From Methylorubrum salsuginis (GTDB lineage: Bacteria; Pseudomonadota; Alphaproteobacteria; Rhizobiales; Beijerinckiaceae), in NCBI RefSeq assembly GCF_900114375.1, contig NZ_FOSV01000007.1, positions 62,001 to 126,000 of the forward strand: a stretch of 64,000 nucleotides of DNA. The letters are read 5' to 3'. Both the position numbers and the translations under genes were made by a program. Position 1 is the first letter of the stretch; every line of letters begins with the position of its first letter. Positions 46,686 to 56,989 of this stretch are shown one piece after another. The notes beneath the pieces are model-generated. The model did not search any database, was not told the DNA's origin, and saw only the letters and a program-made list of their open reading frames with translations.

Positions 46686-46772
46686 CCCCGACCGCCGGAA
46701 TTTCGCGGGAGGAACATCACCGGCGCATCTCCCCGCTTGACCCCGCCCCCCGCCCGGCGCAAGTCCGGCGCC

Positions 46773-47178
<406 letters not shown>

Positions 47179-47592
47179 ACCCTCCGAAAACCGAAAACGC
47201 GTCGGCCCACCATGGCCTGAGCGATGCAGGAGCCCTTCCGCCGCCCGTGCCTGCTCGACATTTACGCCCCGCATTGACGCTCGGTTAACCTTGCTGGGGT
47301 CTGATCCGGGACCGCCCGCATGGCCGAGTTCGTTGACGCGTTTCGAGGGCCTATGTTACCCCGCGCCATCCCGTTGACGCCCGATATCGGATCGGCCGAC
47401 ACTCGTTCAGGTTGCCTGACGAGGGGTCGCGCGCGTGTCCAGGGCCGACGCACCGGCAACGTCACCATCGTCCGGGCCGCGGCTGTGTGGTCCGCCCACG
47501 CAGCAGGCCATCATGCAATCTCCCCCGCCGGAGACCGTCGGAGCCGCCCCGCGGCCCCGCGCCGAACGACTCACCTCTCGGGAGACCGGCCG
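47179..47592. other. Region between rnpB and rsmH, no mraZ
   Basis: The region is 414 bases. No MraZ reading frame was found in either strand, although mraZ normally precedes rsmH. TTGACG at 47274-47279 and 47333-47338 are possible -35 boxes of the division-cell-wall operon, but neither has a well-spaced -10. The rsmH frame is open upstream to 47320, but that extension has no resemblance to the family. Confidence 0.45.
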
Positions 47593-48630
47593 ATGAGCCG
47601 GGCGCCGCGCCGCCCGCAGGGCGACCATGCCCGCCACGTCCCGGTCCTTCTCGCCGAGGTCCTGACCGCGCTCGACACCGGCCACGGCGGCCTCGTGATC
47701 GACGGCACCTTCGGGGCCGGCGGCTACACGGGCGCGCTGCTCGACGCCCATCCCGACCTCCACGTCGTCGCGATCGACCGCGACCCCACGGCCATCGCGG
47801 CCGGCGCCGAGATGGTGCGGGCGGCGGCGGGCCGGCTTCGCCTCGTGCCGGGCCGCTTCGGCGATCTCGACACCCTGCTCGCCGGGATCGGCGAGGCGCA
47901 GGCCGACGCGGTGGTGCTCGATATCGGCGTGTCGTCGATGCAGATCGATCAGGCCGAGCGCGGCTTCTCCTTCCGGCAGGACGGGCCGCTCGACATGCGC
48001 ATGGGCGGCGAGGGGCCGTCGGCCGCCGACATCGTCAACGAGGCGGAAGAGGCGACGCTGGCCGACATCTTCTATCATTTCGGCGAGGAGCGCCGTTCCC
48101 GGGCGGTCGCCCGCGCGATCCTGGAGGCGCGCCGCCGCGGCCGGATCGAGACGACGGGCCAGCTCGCCGACCTCGTGGCGAGCGTGATCCGGCCTGAGCC
48201 TGGCAGCCCGATCCATCCGGCGACCCGCGCCTTCCAGGGCCTGCGGATCGCGGTCAACGACGAACTCGGCGAACTCGTGCGCGGCCTGCACGCCGCCGAG
48301 CGCATTCTGAAGCCCGGCGGGCGGCTCGCGGTGGTGACGTTCCACTCGCTCGAAGACCGCATCGTCAAGCAGTTCTTCGCCGCCCGCAGCGGGCGCACAT
48401 CCCACGGCTCGCGCCACATGCCCGGCGTCGAGGCGCCGGCTCCCAAGAGCTTCCGGCTCGTCACCAAGGGCCCGGTCCTGCCCTCGGAGGCCGAGACCGA
48501 CGGCAACCCGCGCGCCCGCTCGGCGAAGCTGCGCGCGGCCGAGCGGACCGAGGCGGCCCCGCCGCCGCCGCTCTCCGCGATTCAGGCGCTGGCGAGCCTG
48601 CCCGTTGCGCCAAAGGGGGGACGGCGGTGA
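47593..48630 (+). CDS. rsmH: 16S rRNA (cytosine-1402-N4)-methyltransferase
   Basis: A 345-residue protein. [16 protein letters not shown] is followed by [13 protein letters not shown] (SAM motif), [42 protein letters not shown] and [13 protein letters not shown], all signature segments of RsmH/MraW. It methylates C1402 in the ribosomal P-site. ATG 47593 is chosen because conserved sequence starts about 15 residues later. The stop overlaps GTG of ftsL. It is the first gene of the division cluster here. Confidence 0.94.
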   Translation: MSRAPRRPQGDHARHVPVLLAEVLTALDTGHGGLVIDGTFGAGGYTGALLDAHPDLHVVAIDRDPTAIAAGAEMVRAAAGRLRLVPGRFGDLDTLLAGIGEAQADAVVLDIGVSSMQIDQAERGFSFRQDGPLDMRMGGEGPSAADIVNEAEEATLADIFYHFGEERRSRAVARAILEARRRGRIETTGQLADLVASVIRPEPGSPIHPATRAFQGLRIAVNDELGELVRGLHAAERILKPGGRLAVVTFHSLEDRIVKQFFAARSGRTSHGSRHMPGVEAPAPKSFRLVTKGPVLPSEAETDGNPRARSAKLRAAERTEAAPPPPLSAIQALASLPVAPKGGRR

Positions 48631-49055
48631 TCCGGCTTCTCAACGTGCTGGCGATCGCCGGCCTGATCGGCTCGGCGATCTACGCCTACTCGATCAAGTA
48701 CGACACGCTCTATCAGGCCGGGCAGGTCTCGAAGCTCAAGAGCGCGCTCCACAAGGAGCGGCAGGCCATCGCGGTGCTGCGGGCCGAGTGGCAGTTGCTG
48801 ACGCGGCCGGACCGGCTCCAGGCGGCGGTCGAGCGGCATCTCGCCCTCGAACTGATCGGCGACGAGCATCTCGCCCGCCTGTCCGACCTGCCGGCCCGCC
48901 CCGACCGCGGCGACGAGATCGGCCGGCTGCTCGCCTCCACGGCGACGCCGACCGCGACGCCCAAGGACAAGCCGCTGACGCCCCGCGACGAGCCGCGCAC
49001 CACCGGCTCCGTCGCGACCCGCACCGTCTCCACCCGCCCACCTGCCACGAGGTAG
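48627..49055 (+). CDS. ftsL: Cell division protein FtsL
   Basis: A 142-residue bitopic membrane protein starting GTG 48627, overlapping the rsmH stop. It has one transmembrane segment ([22 protein letters not shown], about 4-25), then a coiled-coil ([31 protein letters not shown]) as expected for FtsL, and a Thr/Pro-rich tail. Sequence identity in this family is low, so position between rsmH and ftsI is part of the case. It works in the FtsQLB complex that activates septal wall synthesis. Confidence 0.85.
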   Translation: MIRLLNVLAIAGLIGSAIYAYSIKYDTLYQAGQVSKLKSALHKERQAIAVLRAEWQLLTRPDRLQAAVERHLALELIGDEHLARLSDLPARPDRGDEIGRLLASTATPTATPKDKPLTPRDEPRTTGSVATRTVSTRPPATR

Positions 49056-49108
49056 CGTTCGCCGTGTCGCACGACTCTTCTCAGGAGCCGTCCACCCAGG
49101 AGACGGCG

Positions 49109-50929
49109 ATGCCCGATCCGGCGCTCGAGGCGCAGCCGGTCGCGATGCAGGAGGATGCCGGCCCCGAGCGCGTGGTGACGAGCGAGCCGCCGGCCTCGGC
49201 GCTCACCCGCTTCACCCGAACGATGTTCCGCCTCGCCATCGAGCGCTCGCATTCCCGCGTCGCCATCGTCGGCCTCGCTTTCGCGGCGGTGTTCGGCGCG
49301 ATCTCGATGCGGCTGATCGTGGTGGCGGCGACGCCCGCCAACAACAGCGACGACCACCGCGTGGCGGCCGCCGCGACGACGGCGGTGCGGCCCGACATCA
49401 TCGACCGCAACGGCGAGATGCTGGCCACCGACATCCGCACCGTCTCGGTCTTCGCCGAGCCCATCCGCATGGCCCGCACCTTCGACCGGGACGAGGCCGT
49501 GGAACTCCTCACCGCGGTCCTGCCCGAGCTGAACGCCGCGGAACTCCGCGCGAAGCTGTCGTCGAAGAAGGGCTTCGTCTGGATCAAGCGCGAGATCACG
49601 CCGAAGCAGCAGCTCGAGGTCCATCGCCTCGGCATCCCCGGCGTCGGCTTCCTGCCCGACCACAAGCGGGTCTACCCCAACGGCACGGCGGCCGCGCACA
49701 TCCTCGGCGTGACCAACCTCGACAATGTCGGCATCGCCGGCATCGAGAAGTACATCGACACGCAGGGCAATCGCGCGCTGAACGAGTTCGGGCTGGCCAC
49801 CAAGCAGACCGACCTCAAGCCGGTCCAGCTCTCGCTCGACCTGCGGGCCCAGTTCGCGGTGCGCGACGAGCTCGTGAAGGGCGTCGAGCACTTCAAGGCC
49901 AAGGCCGGCGCGTCGATGATCATGGACGTCAACACCGGCGAGATCATCGCGCTCGCCTCCTACCCGGACTTCGATCCGAACGAGCCGAAGGACGCGCTCT
50001 CGGACGACCGCATCAACCGGATGAATGTCGGCGTCTACGAGATGGGCTCGACCTTCAAGGCGATGACGCTGGCCATGGCGCTCGATTCCGGCAAGTACAA
50101 TGTGAATTCCACCTTCGACACCCGCGGCGGCGTGCTGCATTGGGGCCGGCAGAAGATCCACGAATATCACGGCACCAACCGCGTCATCACCATGCCGGAG
50201 GTGTTCACCCACTCCTCCAACATCGGCTCGGCCAAGATGGCGCTCGGCGTCGGCGTGCCCGGCCACAAGGCCTTCCTGAAGAAGATGGGCCTGCTCGACC
50301 GGCTGCGCACCGAGCTGCCGGAATCGGCGATGCCGATCATTCCGCCGCGCTGGACCGAGATCAACACCATCACCATCGCCTTCGGCCACGGCCTCGCGGT
50401 CGCGCCCCTTCAGGCGGCGGCGGCGGTGGCCGCCATCGTCAACGGCGGCGAGCTGATGACGCCGACCTTCCTCAAGACCACCGAGGAGGAGGCGCATGCC
50501 AAGGCGACCCGGGTGATCAAGCCCGAGACCAGCGAGGCGATGCGCTTCATCATGCGCCTCAACGCGGTGGAAGGCTCGGCCAAGAAGTCGGCGGTGCCGC
50601 TCTACTATGTCGGCGGCAAGACCGGCACGGCCGAGAAGGTCATCAACGGGCGCTACAACAAGAACCGCCTGTTCACGACCTTCACCGCCGCCGCCCCGAT
50701 GGACAAGCCGAAATATCTCTTCGTCACCATCATGGACGAGCCGCAGGGCCTGCCGGAAAGCGGCGGCTACGCCACCGCCGCCTGGAATTCCGGCGTGGTG
50801 ACGGGCAAGATCATCGAGCGGACCGCTCCGGTGCTCGGCCTGCCGCCGAAATTCGAGGCGCCGGCCAAGCCGTTCCCGCTGATGGTGAAGCTCGGCGCGT
50901 ACCACGCGACGCAGTTGGGCGGGCCGTAA
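49109..50929 (+). CDS. ftsI: Division-specific peptidoglycan transpeptidase FtsI (PBP3)
   Basis: A 606-residue protein. ATG 49109 has AGGAG six bases upstream; GTG 49064 is the alternative. It has one transmembrane segment (VAIVGLAFAAVFGAISMRLIVVAA, about 51-74) and the class B dimerisation domain from RPDIIDRNGEMLATDI. The active site is Ser 314 in MGSTFKAM, followed by THSSNIGSAK and the KTGTAEK triad motif. It crosslinks septal peptidoglycan and is the target of several beta-lactams. It lies between ftsL and murE. Confidence 0.95.
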   Translation: MPDPALEAQPVAMQEDAGPERVVTSEPPASALTRFTRTMFRLAIERSHSRVAIVGLAFAAVFGAISMRLIVVAATPANNSDDHRVAAAATTAVRPDIIDRNGEMLATDIRTVSVFAEPIRMARTFDRDEAVELLTAVLPELNAAELRAKLSSKKGFVWIKREITPKQQLEVHRLGIPGVGFLPDHKRVYPNGTAAAHILGVTNLDNVGIAGIEKYIDTQGNRALNEFGLATKQTDLKPVQLSLDLRAQFAVRDELVKGVEHFKAKAGASMIMDVNTGEIIALASYPDFDPNEPKDALSDDRINRMNVGVYEMGSTFKAMTLAMALDSGKYNVNSTFDTRGGVLHWGRQKIHEYHGTNRVITMPEVFTHSSNIGSAKMALGVGVPGHKAFLKKMGLLDRLRTELPESAMPIIPPRWTEINTITIAFGHGLAVAPLQAAAAVAAIVNGGELMTPTFLKTTEEEAHAKATRVIKPETSEAMRFIMRLNAVEGSAKKSAVPLYYVGGKTGTAEKVINGRYNKNRLFTTFTAAAPMDKPKYLFVTIMDEPQGLPESGGYATAAWNSGVVTGKIIERTAPVLGLPPKFEAPAKPFPLMVKLGAYHATQLGGP

Positions 50930-51030
50930 GGACGGGCTTGGCGCCCTCCCTTGTCCCCGCATACGGGGAAGAGGGGTGGCGGCGACCCGGTCCGTCTGGT
51001 CGGACACCGAATGACACGCGGAACCCTCGC

Positions 51031-52494
51031 ATGAGCCAGCCCACCCTCGGCCACCTCTTCGGGGAAGCCGGCATCGATCGCGCCGATCGGGCGGTCGCCG
51101 GCCTGACAGCTGACAGCCGCAAGGTCGTCCCCGGCGGCGTGTTCGTCGCCGTGCCCGGCACCCAGGCCGACGGACGGCTTTTTGCCGCCCAAGCCGCCGA
51201 GGCCGGCGCCGTCGCGGTCGTCGGCGAGGGCGAGCGCCCGGCCGATCTGCCCGAGGCCACCGCCTGGATCGCCGTGGCGGATGCCCGCCGCGCCCTGGCG
51301 CTGGCCGCCGCCCGCCTGTCGGGCCGTCAGCCCGAGACCGTGGTCGCCGTCACCGGCACCAGCGGCAAGAGCTCAGTCGCCGACTTCGTGCGCCAGATCC
51401 TGTCCCGCATCGGCCGCGACGCCGCGAGCCTCGGCACGGTCGGCATCGTGACGAACCGCGGCGCGTCCTACGGCTCGCTGACAACGCCCGATCCGGTCAC
51501 CCTGCACGAGACCCTGGCGCGGCTCGCCGAGGAAGGCATCACCGATCTCGCCATGGAGGCCTCCTCCCATGGCATCGAGCAGCGCCGCCTCGACGGCGTC
51601 GCCCTGACGGCCGCCGCCTTCACCAATCTCGGGCGCGACCATCTCGACTATCACCCGACCGTCGAGGACTATCTCGACGCCAAGCTTCGGCTGTTCACGA
51701 CGCTTCTGCCCAAGGGCCGCCCGGCGGTGATCAACGCCGACGGCGCCTATGCCGAGCGTGTCGTCGGCACCGCCGATGCCGCCGGCCACGCCATCCGCAC
51801 CACCGGCCGCAACGGCGATTTCATCCGCGTCCTCGACGCCCGCACCGAAGGTTTTTCGCAGGCCCTCACGCTCGCGCACGGACGCGACACCCACGAGGTG
51901 CGGCTGCCGCTGGTCGGCGGCTTCCAGGTGGAGAACGCGCTGGTCGCCGCCGGCCTCGCCCTCTCGACGCCGGCGGGTGAGAAGGACCCGGCGGCGGTGT
52001 TCGCCGCGCTCGACCATCTCACCGGCGTGCCGGGCCGCATGGAGCGGATCGGCGAGGCCAACGGCGGCCTGTGCCTCGTCGATTACGCCCACAAGCCCGA
52101 GGCGCTGGAGCACGTGCTCACCGCTTTGCGCCCCTTCGCGACGGGCCGGCTCGTCGTGGTGTTCGGCTGCGGCGGCGACCGCGACCGGGGCAAGCGCCCG
52201 ATCATGGGCGACATCGCCCAACGGCTCGCCGACCGCGTGATCGTTACCGACGACAACCCCCGCACCGAGGAGCCCGCCAGCATTCGCGCCGCGATCCTGG
52301 CCGCCGCGCCGGGCGCCGAAGAGATCGGCGACCGGGGCGAGGCGATCCGCGAAGGCGTGCGAGGCTTGAAACCCGGCGACGTGCTGGTGGTGGCCGGCAA
52401 GGGTCATGAAACCGGCCAGATCGTCGGCACAAGCGTGCTCCCGTTCTCGGATCACGAGGTTTTACGCGCCGCGATCGTCGAGGTGAACGGATGA
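51031..52494 (+). CDS. murE: UDP-MurNAc-tripeptide synthetase MurE (meso-DAP adding)
   Basis: A 487-residue Mur ligase. The ATP loop is TGTSGKSSVADF, and DNPR in VTDDNPRTEEP is the motif that selects meso-diaminopimelate, so the wall is DAP-type. YAHKPEALEHVL and GCGGDRDRGKRP are further family blocks. It adds the third residue of the peptide stem in the cytoplasm. It starts 101 bases after ftsI, a gap with a degenerate CTCCC/GGGGAAGAG repeat at about 50946-50982. Its stop overlaps murF (ATGA). Confidence 0.95.
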   Translation: MSQPTLGHLFGEAGIDRADRAVAGLTADSRKVVPGGVFVAVPGTQADGRLFAAQAAEAGAVAVVGEGERPADLPEATAWIAVADARRALALAAARLSGRQPETVVAVTGTSGKSSVADFVRQILSRIGRDAASLGTVGIVTNRGASYGSLTTPDPVTLHETLARLAEEGITDLAMEASSHGIEQRRLDGVALTAAAFTNLGRDHLDYHPTVEDYLDAKLRLFTTLLPKGRPAVINADGAYAERVVGTADAAGHAIRTTGRNGDFIRVLDARTEGFSQALTLAHGRDTHEVRLPLVGGFQVENALVAAGLALSTPAGEKDPAAVFAALDHLTGVPGRMERIGEANGGLCLVDYAHKPEALEHVLTALRPFATGRLVVVFGCGGDRDRGKRPIMGDIAQRLADRVIVTDDNPRTEEPASIRAAILAAAPGAEEIGDRGEAIREGVRGLKPGDVLVVAGKGHETGQIVGTSVLPFSDHEVLRAAIVEVNG

Positions 52495-53951
52495 ACGCCC
52501 CCCTCTGGACCCCGGCCGCCCTCGAAGCCGCCACCGGCGGCGCGCTGCACGGCGCGCCGCGCCCGATCGGCGGCGCCTCGATCGACACCCGCACGCTCCA
52601 GCCCGGCGACCTGTTCTTCGCCATCCGCGGCGAGGCCCGCGACGGCCACGACTTCGTGCGCGGCGCCCTCGACAAGGGCGCGGGCGCCGCGGTGGTCGCG
52701 CAATCACGCGCCGAAGAATTTTCGGCATTCGGACCGGTGCTGGCGGTGCCGGAGACCTCCGACGATCCCGTCCTCGACGCGATGCGCGCCATCGGCAAGG
52801 CCGCCCGCGCCCGCACTGGGGCCGCCATCGTCGCGGTCACCGGCTCGGTCGGCAAGACCGGCACCAAGGAGGCGCTGCGCCACGTGCTCGGCGCGCAGGG
52901 CGAGACCCACGCCTCGGTCGCCTCCTACAACAACCACTGGGGCGTGCCGCTCACGCTGGCCCGCATGCCGGAATCCGCCCGCTACGGCGTGTTCGAGATC
53001 GGCATGAACCACGCCGCCGAAATCCTGCCGCTCACCGCCCAGGTACGGCCCGACGTGGCGCTGATCACCACGGTCGAGCCCGTCCATATCGAGCACTTCC
53101 CCTCGCTCTCGGCCATCGCCGACGCCAAGGGCGAGATCTTCTCCGGGCTCGCGCCCGGCGGCGTCGCGGTGATCAACCGCGACAACCCGAACTTTGCGCG
53201 CCTGCTCGCCCACGCCCAGGCCTCGAAGGCGGGGCGGGTCATCACCTTCGGCGAGCACGAGAGCGCGGATGTTCGGGCGCAGCGCATCCTGACGCGGCCC
53301 GACATCTCGGTGGTCGACGCGACCGTGATGGGCCTGCCCGTCACCTACCAGCTCGGCACGCCGGGCCGGCATGTCGCCATGAACTCGCTCGGCGTCCTGG
53401 CCTGCATCCACGCGCTCGGCGCCGACCTCGCCCGCGCCGCCCTGTCCCTGGCAAGCCTCAAGCCCCCGGTCGGGCGCGGCGAGCGCACCGCGCTCAGGAT
53501 CGCCGACGGCGACGCCTACCTCGTGGACGAGAGCTACAACGCCAACCCGGCCTCGATCCGCGCATCGCTGGCGACTCTTGCCGGCATCGACACCGGTTCC
53601 AAGGGCCGCCGCATCGCCGTGCTCGGCGACATGAAGGAGCTGGGCGAAGCGGGCGAGCGCCTGCACCGCGAACTGGCGGACGCCGTGCGGGCCAACGGCA
53701 TCGACCTCGTCTTCACCGCCGGCCCGCTGATGCGCCACCTGTTCGAGGCGCTGCCGATGGAGAGCCGCGGCGTCGCCGCGCTCACCGCCGACGAGGTGAC
53801 CGATGCCGTGGTCGCGGCCCTGCGCCCCGGCGACGCCGTGATGGTCAAGGGCTCGAACTCCATGCGCATGGTCCGGATTGTCGAAGCGGTCAAAGCCCGC
53901 TACGCGCTGCCCCCGGACCAGCGCGAAGCCTCGCTCCAGGCGGTTCGCTGA
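52491..53951 (+). CDS. murF: UDP-MurNAc-pentapeptide synthetase MurF
   Basis: A 486-residue Mur ligase: GGASIDTRTLQPGDLFFAIRG at the N-terminal domain, the ATP loop VTGSVGKTGTKEAL, EIGMNHAAEI and VDESYNANPASIRASL in the C-terminal part. It adds D-Ala-D-Ala to the tripeptide precursor. The ATG lies in the overlap with murE (52491-52494). mraY follows after 108 bases. Confidence 0.95.
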   Translation: MNAPLWTPAALEAATGGALHGAPRPIGGASIDTRTLQPGDLFFAIRGEARDGHDFVRGALDKGAGAAVVAQSRAEEFSAFGPVLAVPETSDDPVLDAMRAIGKAARARTGAAIVAVTGSVGKTGTKEALRHVLGAQGETHASVASYNNHWGVPLTLARMPESARYGVFEIGMNHAAEILPLTAQVRPDVALITTVEPVHIEHFPSLSAIADAKGEIFSGLAPGGVAVINRDNPNFARLLAHAQASKAGRVITFGEHESADVRAQRILTRPDISVVDATVMGLPVTYQLGTPGRHVAMNSLGVLACIHALGADLARAALSLASLKPPVGRGERTALRIADGDAYLVDESYNANPASIRASLATLAGIDTGSKGRRIAVLGDMKELGEAGERLHRELADAVRANGIDLVFTAGPLMRHLFEALPMESRGVAALTADEVTDAVVAALRPGDAVMVKGSNSMRMVRIVEAVKARYALPPDQREASLQAVR

Positions 53952-54059
53952 ACGCCATCGACGGTCGGGCCTTCTTGGCGCCCGCCCAACCGTGAGTCCG
54001 GAGGCGCGCCCCGCGCGGCCGAACTCGAAACCGAACCTGGCCGCGCGCGGACGGAACCG

Positions 54060-55142
54060 ATGCTCTATCTCCTGTCGGAACTGAGCGGCACGCTCACGCC
54101 CCTCAACGTGTTCCGCTACATCACCTTCCGCACCGGCGGCGCGCTGTTCACGGCGGGCTTCTTCGTGTTCTGGTTCGGGCCCTGGATCATCTCGCTCCTG
54201 CGCATCCGCCAGGGCAAGGGTCAGCCGATCCGCGAGGACGGGCCGGCGACCCACCTGACCAAGCGCGGCACGCCGACCATGGGCGGGCTGATGATTCTGG
54301 CCGGCGCCATCGTCTCGGTGCTGCTCTGGGCGAACCCACGCAACCACTATGTCTGGGTGACGCTGGCCGTGACGCTGGGCTTCGGCGCGATCGGCTTCTA
54401 CGACGACTACCTCAAGGTCACGAAGCAGTCGCACAAGGGCTTTTCCGGCAAGTTCCGGCTCCTGCTCGAATTCGCCATCGCCGGCTCGGCCTGCCTCCTG
54501 ATCTCGATCTACTCGCCGGCCTCGCTCCAGAATCAGCTCGCCTTCCCGGTCTTCAAGGACGCGCTGCTGAACCTCGGCTGGTTCTGGGTGCCGTTCGCCG
54601 CCTTCGTGATCGTGGGCGCGGGCAATGCGGTCAACATCACCGACGGTCTCGACGGCCTCGCCATCGTCCCCGTGATGATCGCCTGCGGCACCTTCGGCAT
54701 CATCGCCTACCTCGTCGGCAACTCCTTCACCGCAGGCTACCTTCAGGTGAACTACGTCCGCGACACCGGCGAACTCGCGGTCGTCTGCGGCGCGGTGATC
54801 GGGGCGGGGCTCGGGTTCCTGTGGTTCAACGCGCCGCCCGCGCAGATCTTCATGGGCGATACCGGCTCGCTGGCGCTGGGCGGCCTGCTCGGCTCGATCG
54901 CGGTCGCGGCCAAGCACGAGATCGTGCTCGCCATCGTCGGCGGCCTGTTCGTGCTGGAGATCCTGTCGGTGATCATCCAGGTGCTGTCGTTCAAGCTCAC
55001 CGGCAAACGCGTCTTCCGCATGGCGCCAATCCACCACCATTTCGAGCAGAAGGGCTGGAAGGAGCCGCAGGTCGTGATCCGCTTCTGGATCATCGCCGTG
55101 ATCCTCGCGCTCGTGGGGCTCGCCACGCTCAAGCTGCGCTGA
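54060..55142 (+). CDS. mraY: Phospho-MurNAc-pentapeptide transferase MraY
   Basis: A 360-residue integral membrane enzyme with about ten transmembrane segments. The family blocks are [28 protein letters not shown] (first Asp pair), [13 protein letters not shown] with the nucleophile Asp, and [13 protein letters not shown] (the HHH motif). It makes lipid I from UDP-MurNAc-pentapeptide and undecaprenyl phosphate. ATG 54060 gives [10 protein letters not shown], the conserved alphaproteobacterial start. Confidence 0.95.
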   Translation: MLYLLSELSGTLTPLNVFRYITFRTGGALFTAGFFVFWFGPWIISLLRIRQGKGQPIREDGPATHLTKRGTPTMGGLMILAGAIVSVLLWANPRNHYVWVTLAVTLGFGAIGFYDDYLKVTKQSHKGFSGKFRLLLEFAIAGSACLLISIYSPASLQNQLAFPVFKDALLNLGWFWVPFAAFVIVGAGNAVNITDGLDGLAIVPVMIACGTFGIIAYLVGNSFTAGYLQVNYVRDTGELAVVCGAVIGAGLGFLWFNAPPAQIFMGDTGSLALGGLLGSIAVAAKHEIVLAIVGGLFVLEILSVIIQVLSFKLTGKRVFRMAPIHHHFEQKGWKEPQVVIRFWIIAVILALVGLATLKLR

Positions 55143-55187
55143 GCTGTGATAGGAGGCGCGTCGCGCCGTCGTGAAAGGCCGATCGCC

Positions 55188-56561
55188 ATGACCCCCGCCA
55201 CCACCTTCGCCGGCCGGAAGGTCGCCCTGTTCGGCCTCGGCGGCTCCGGGCTCGCCACGGTGCGCTCGCTGCTGGCGGGCGGGGCCGACGTGCTCGCCTG
55301 GGACGACAACGCCGCCAGCCGCGACCGCGCGCGCGATCAGGGCATCGCGGTCTCCGACCTGCGCGAGGCCGACTGGTCCGGGTTCGACGCCCTCGTCCTG
55401 GCCCCGGGCGTGCCGCTCACCCATCCCGAGCCGCACTGGACCGTGCCGCTGGCGAAAGCCGCCGGAATCGCCATCATCGGCGACATCGAGATCTTCTGCC
55501 GCGAGCGCGCGGCGCGCGCGCCCGGCGCGCCCTTCGTCGCCATCACCGGCACCAACGGCAAGTCGACCACGACCGCGCTCACCGCCCACGTCCTGCGCGA
55601 GACCGGCCGCGACGTGCAGATGGGCGGCAATATCGGCACCGCCATCCTCTCGCTGGAGCCGCCGGCGGAAGGCCGCGTCCACGTCATCGAACTCTCGACC
55701 TTCCAGATCGACCTGACGCCCTCGCTCGCGCCCTCCATCGGCGTGCTCCTCAACCTCACGCCGGACCATCTCGACCGTCACGGCACCATGGAGAACTACG
55801 CCGCGATCAAGGAGCGGGTTGTGTCGAGCGCCGGCCTTGCCGTCATCGGCGTGGACGATGCCTATTGCGCAGCCATCGCGGCCCGGCGCGGCGAGCCCCG
55901 CATGCGCATCCATGTCGAGGGCCACGGCGAGGAGGCCGGCGACCTGATCGTGCAGGGGCCCCGCATCCTCGATTCCGACGGCGCCAGCCTCGCCGATCTC
56001 AGCGGCATCGGCTCGCTGCGCGGCGCCCATAACGGCCAGAACGCGGCCGTGGCGGTGGCCGTCGCCCGCGCGCTGGGGATCGAGGGCGCGGCGCTGGCCA
56101 CCGGCCTCAAGAGCTTCCCCGGCCTCGCCCACCGCATGGAGGGCCTGGGGCGCCGCGGCCGGGTGCTGTTCGTCAACGATTCCAAGGCCACCAACGCCGA
56201 CTCGACCGAGAAGGCGCTGCTCGCCTTCCGCGACATCCACTGGATCGTCGGCGGCAAGGCCAAGGAGGGCGGGATCGAGCCGCTGAGCCCGCTCTTCGAC
56301 CGCATCGCCCACGCCTACCTGATCGGCGCCTCGAGCGACGCCTTCGCCGCGACGCTGGAGGGGAGGGTGCCCTTCACCCGCTGCGGGACGCTGGAGGTCG
56401 CGACCGAAACGGCCGCGAAGGCGGCCGCCGCCTCGGAGGCGCCCGAACCGGTGGTGCTGCTGTCGCCGGCCTGCGCCTCCTACGACCAGTTTCCGAACTT
56501 CGAGGTCCGCGGCGACCGCTTTCGCGCGCTGGTGCAGGCGCTGCCCGAAGCAGCGACCTGA
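55188..56561 (+). CDS. murD: UDP-MurNAc-alanine-D-glutamate ligase MurD
   Basis: A 457-residue Mur ligase: [18 protein letters not shown] at the UDP-binding domain, ATP loop [59 protein letters not shown] and the end [24 protein letters not shown] 55188 follows AGGAGG (55151-55156) at some distance; the earlier in-frame ATG 55146 sits before that site. It is the last visible gene of the cluster: ftsW, which usually comes next, is not here. Confidence 0.94.
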   Translation: MTPATTFAGRKVALFGLGGSGLATVRSLLAGGADVLAWDDNAASRDRARDQGIAVSDLREADWSGFDALVLAPGVPLTHPEPHWTVPLAKAAGIAIIGDIEIFCRERAARAPGAPFVAITGTNGKSTTTALTAHVLRETGRDVQMGGNIGTAILSLEPPAEGRVHVIELSTFQIDLTPSLAPSIGVLLNLTPDHLDRHGTMENYAAIKERVVSSAGLAVIGVDDAYCAAIAARRGEPRMRIHVEGHGEEAGDLIVQGPRILDSDGASLADLSGIGSLRGAHNGQNAAVAVAVARALGIEGAALATGLKSFPGLAHRMEGLGRRGRVLFVNDSKATNADSTEKALLAFRDIHWIVGGKAKEGGIEPLSPLFDRIAHAYLIGASSDAFAATLEGRVPFTRCGTLEVATETAAKAAAASEAPEPVVLLSPACASYDQFPNFEVRGDRFRALVQALPEAAT

Positions 56562-56989
56562 GTGTTCGAGGCTTCCCGGCATCGCGCAGCGGAGCCGAAG
56601 CGATCAGGACGCGACGTTTTCCGGATCACGCATGACGGCGTCGCCCGTCCTGTTTTCCTCGGCACGCCTCGTTCGAACCGTACAGAGCGCTGGATTGCTT
56701 CGGCTTCGCCTCGCCGTGACGACGGGGGTAGCCGAGGCGATCGGCCGGACATCGCGGCGCTGCCCGGACCTTCGCCAAAGCAAATCCGGCTTTCATCCCC
56801 CGAACTTCACCGAACAGTGCATTTTCTCCGCGGGTTGCGAGAGTACAGCATCAGCACATCTCAAACGGGATTAAGACCGTCCCTCAATAAAATCTTACGG
56901 AATAATGCATCCAACCTGAGCGTTGGCATAAGAGATCGGGCATATTCCGCCCTGATCGTTCCATGCCGCATCAGGACGAGGATGATGTC
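56562..56989. other. Intergenic region with repeat-like sequence
   Basis: No gene is supported. GCTGGATTGCTTCGGCTTCGCCTCGCCGTGACGACGG at about 56690-56727 resembles CGCCTCGCTTCGCCTCCGCCTCGCGATGACGG at 33417-33448, a dispersed repeat in both places. The last 130 bases become AT-rich (AATAAAATCTTACGGAATAATGC), suiting the promoter of the porin gene. An open frame from 56562 to 56993 runs across the repeat and into the porin start and is not accepted. Confidence 0.45.

Noticed and set aside
47320-47592. Upstream extension of the rsmH frame
   Set aside because: The added 91 residues are unrelated to RsmH; ATG 47593 lies where the family begins. It is not MraZ either.
52704-56582. A 1292-codon open frame on the minus strand opposite murF, mraY and murD
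   Set aside because: It mirrors codon positions of well-identified genes on the plus strand and is low-complexity Arg/Gly/Ala/His text, a usual shadow in GC-rich DNA.
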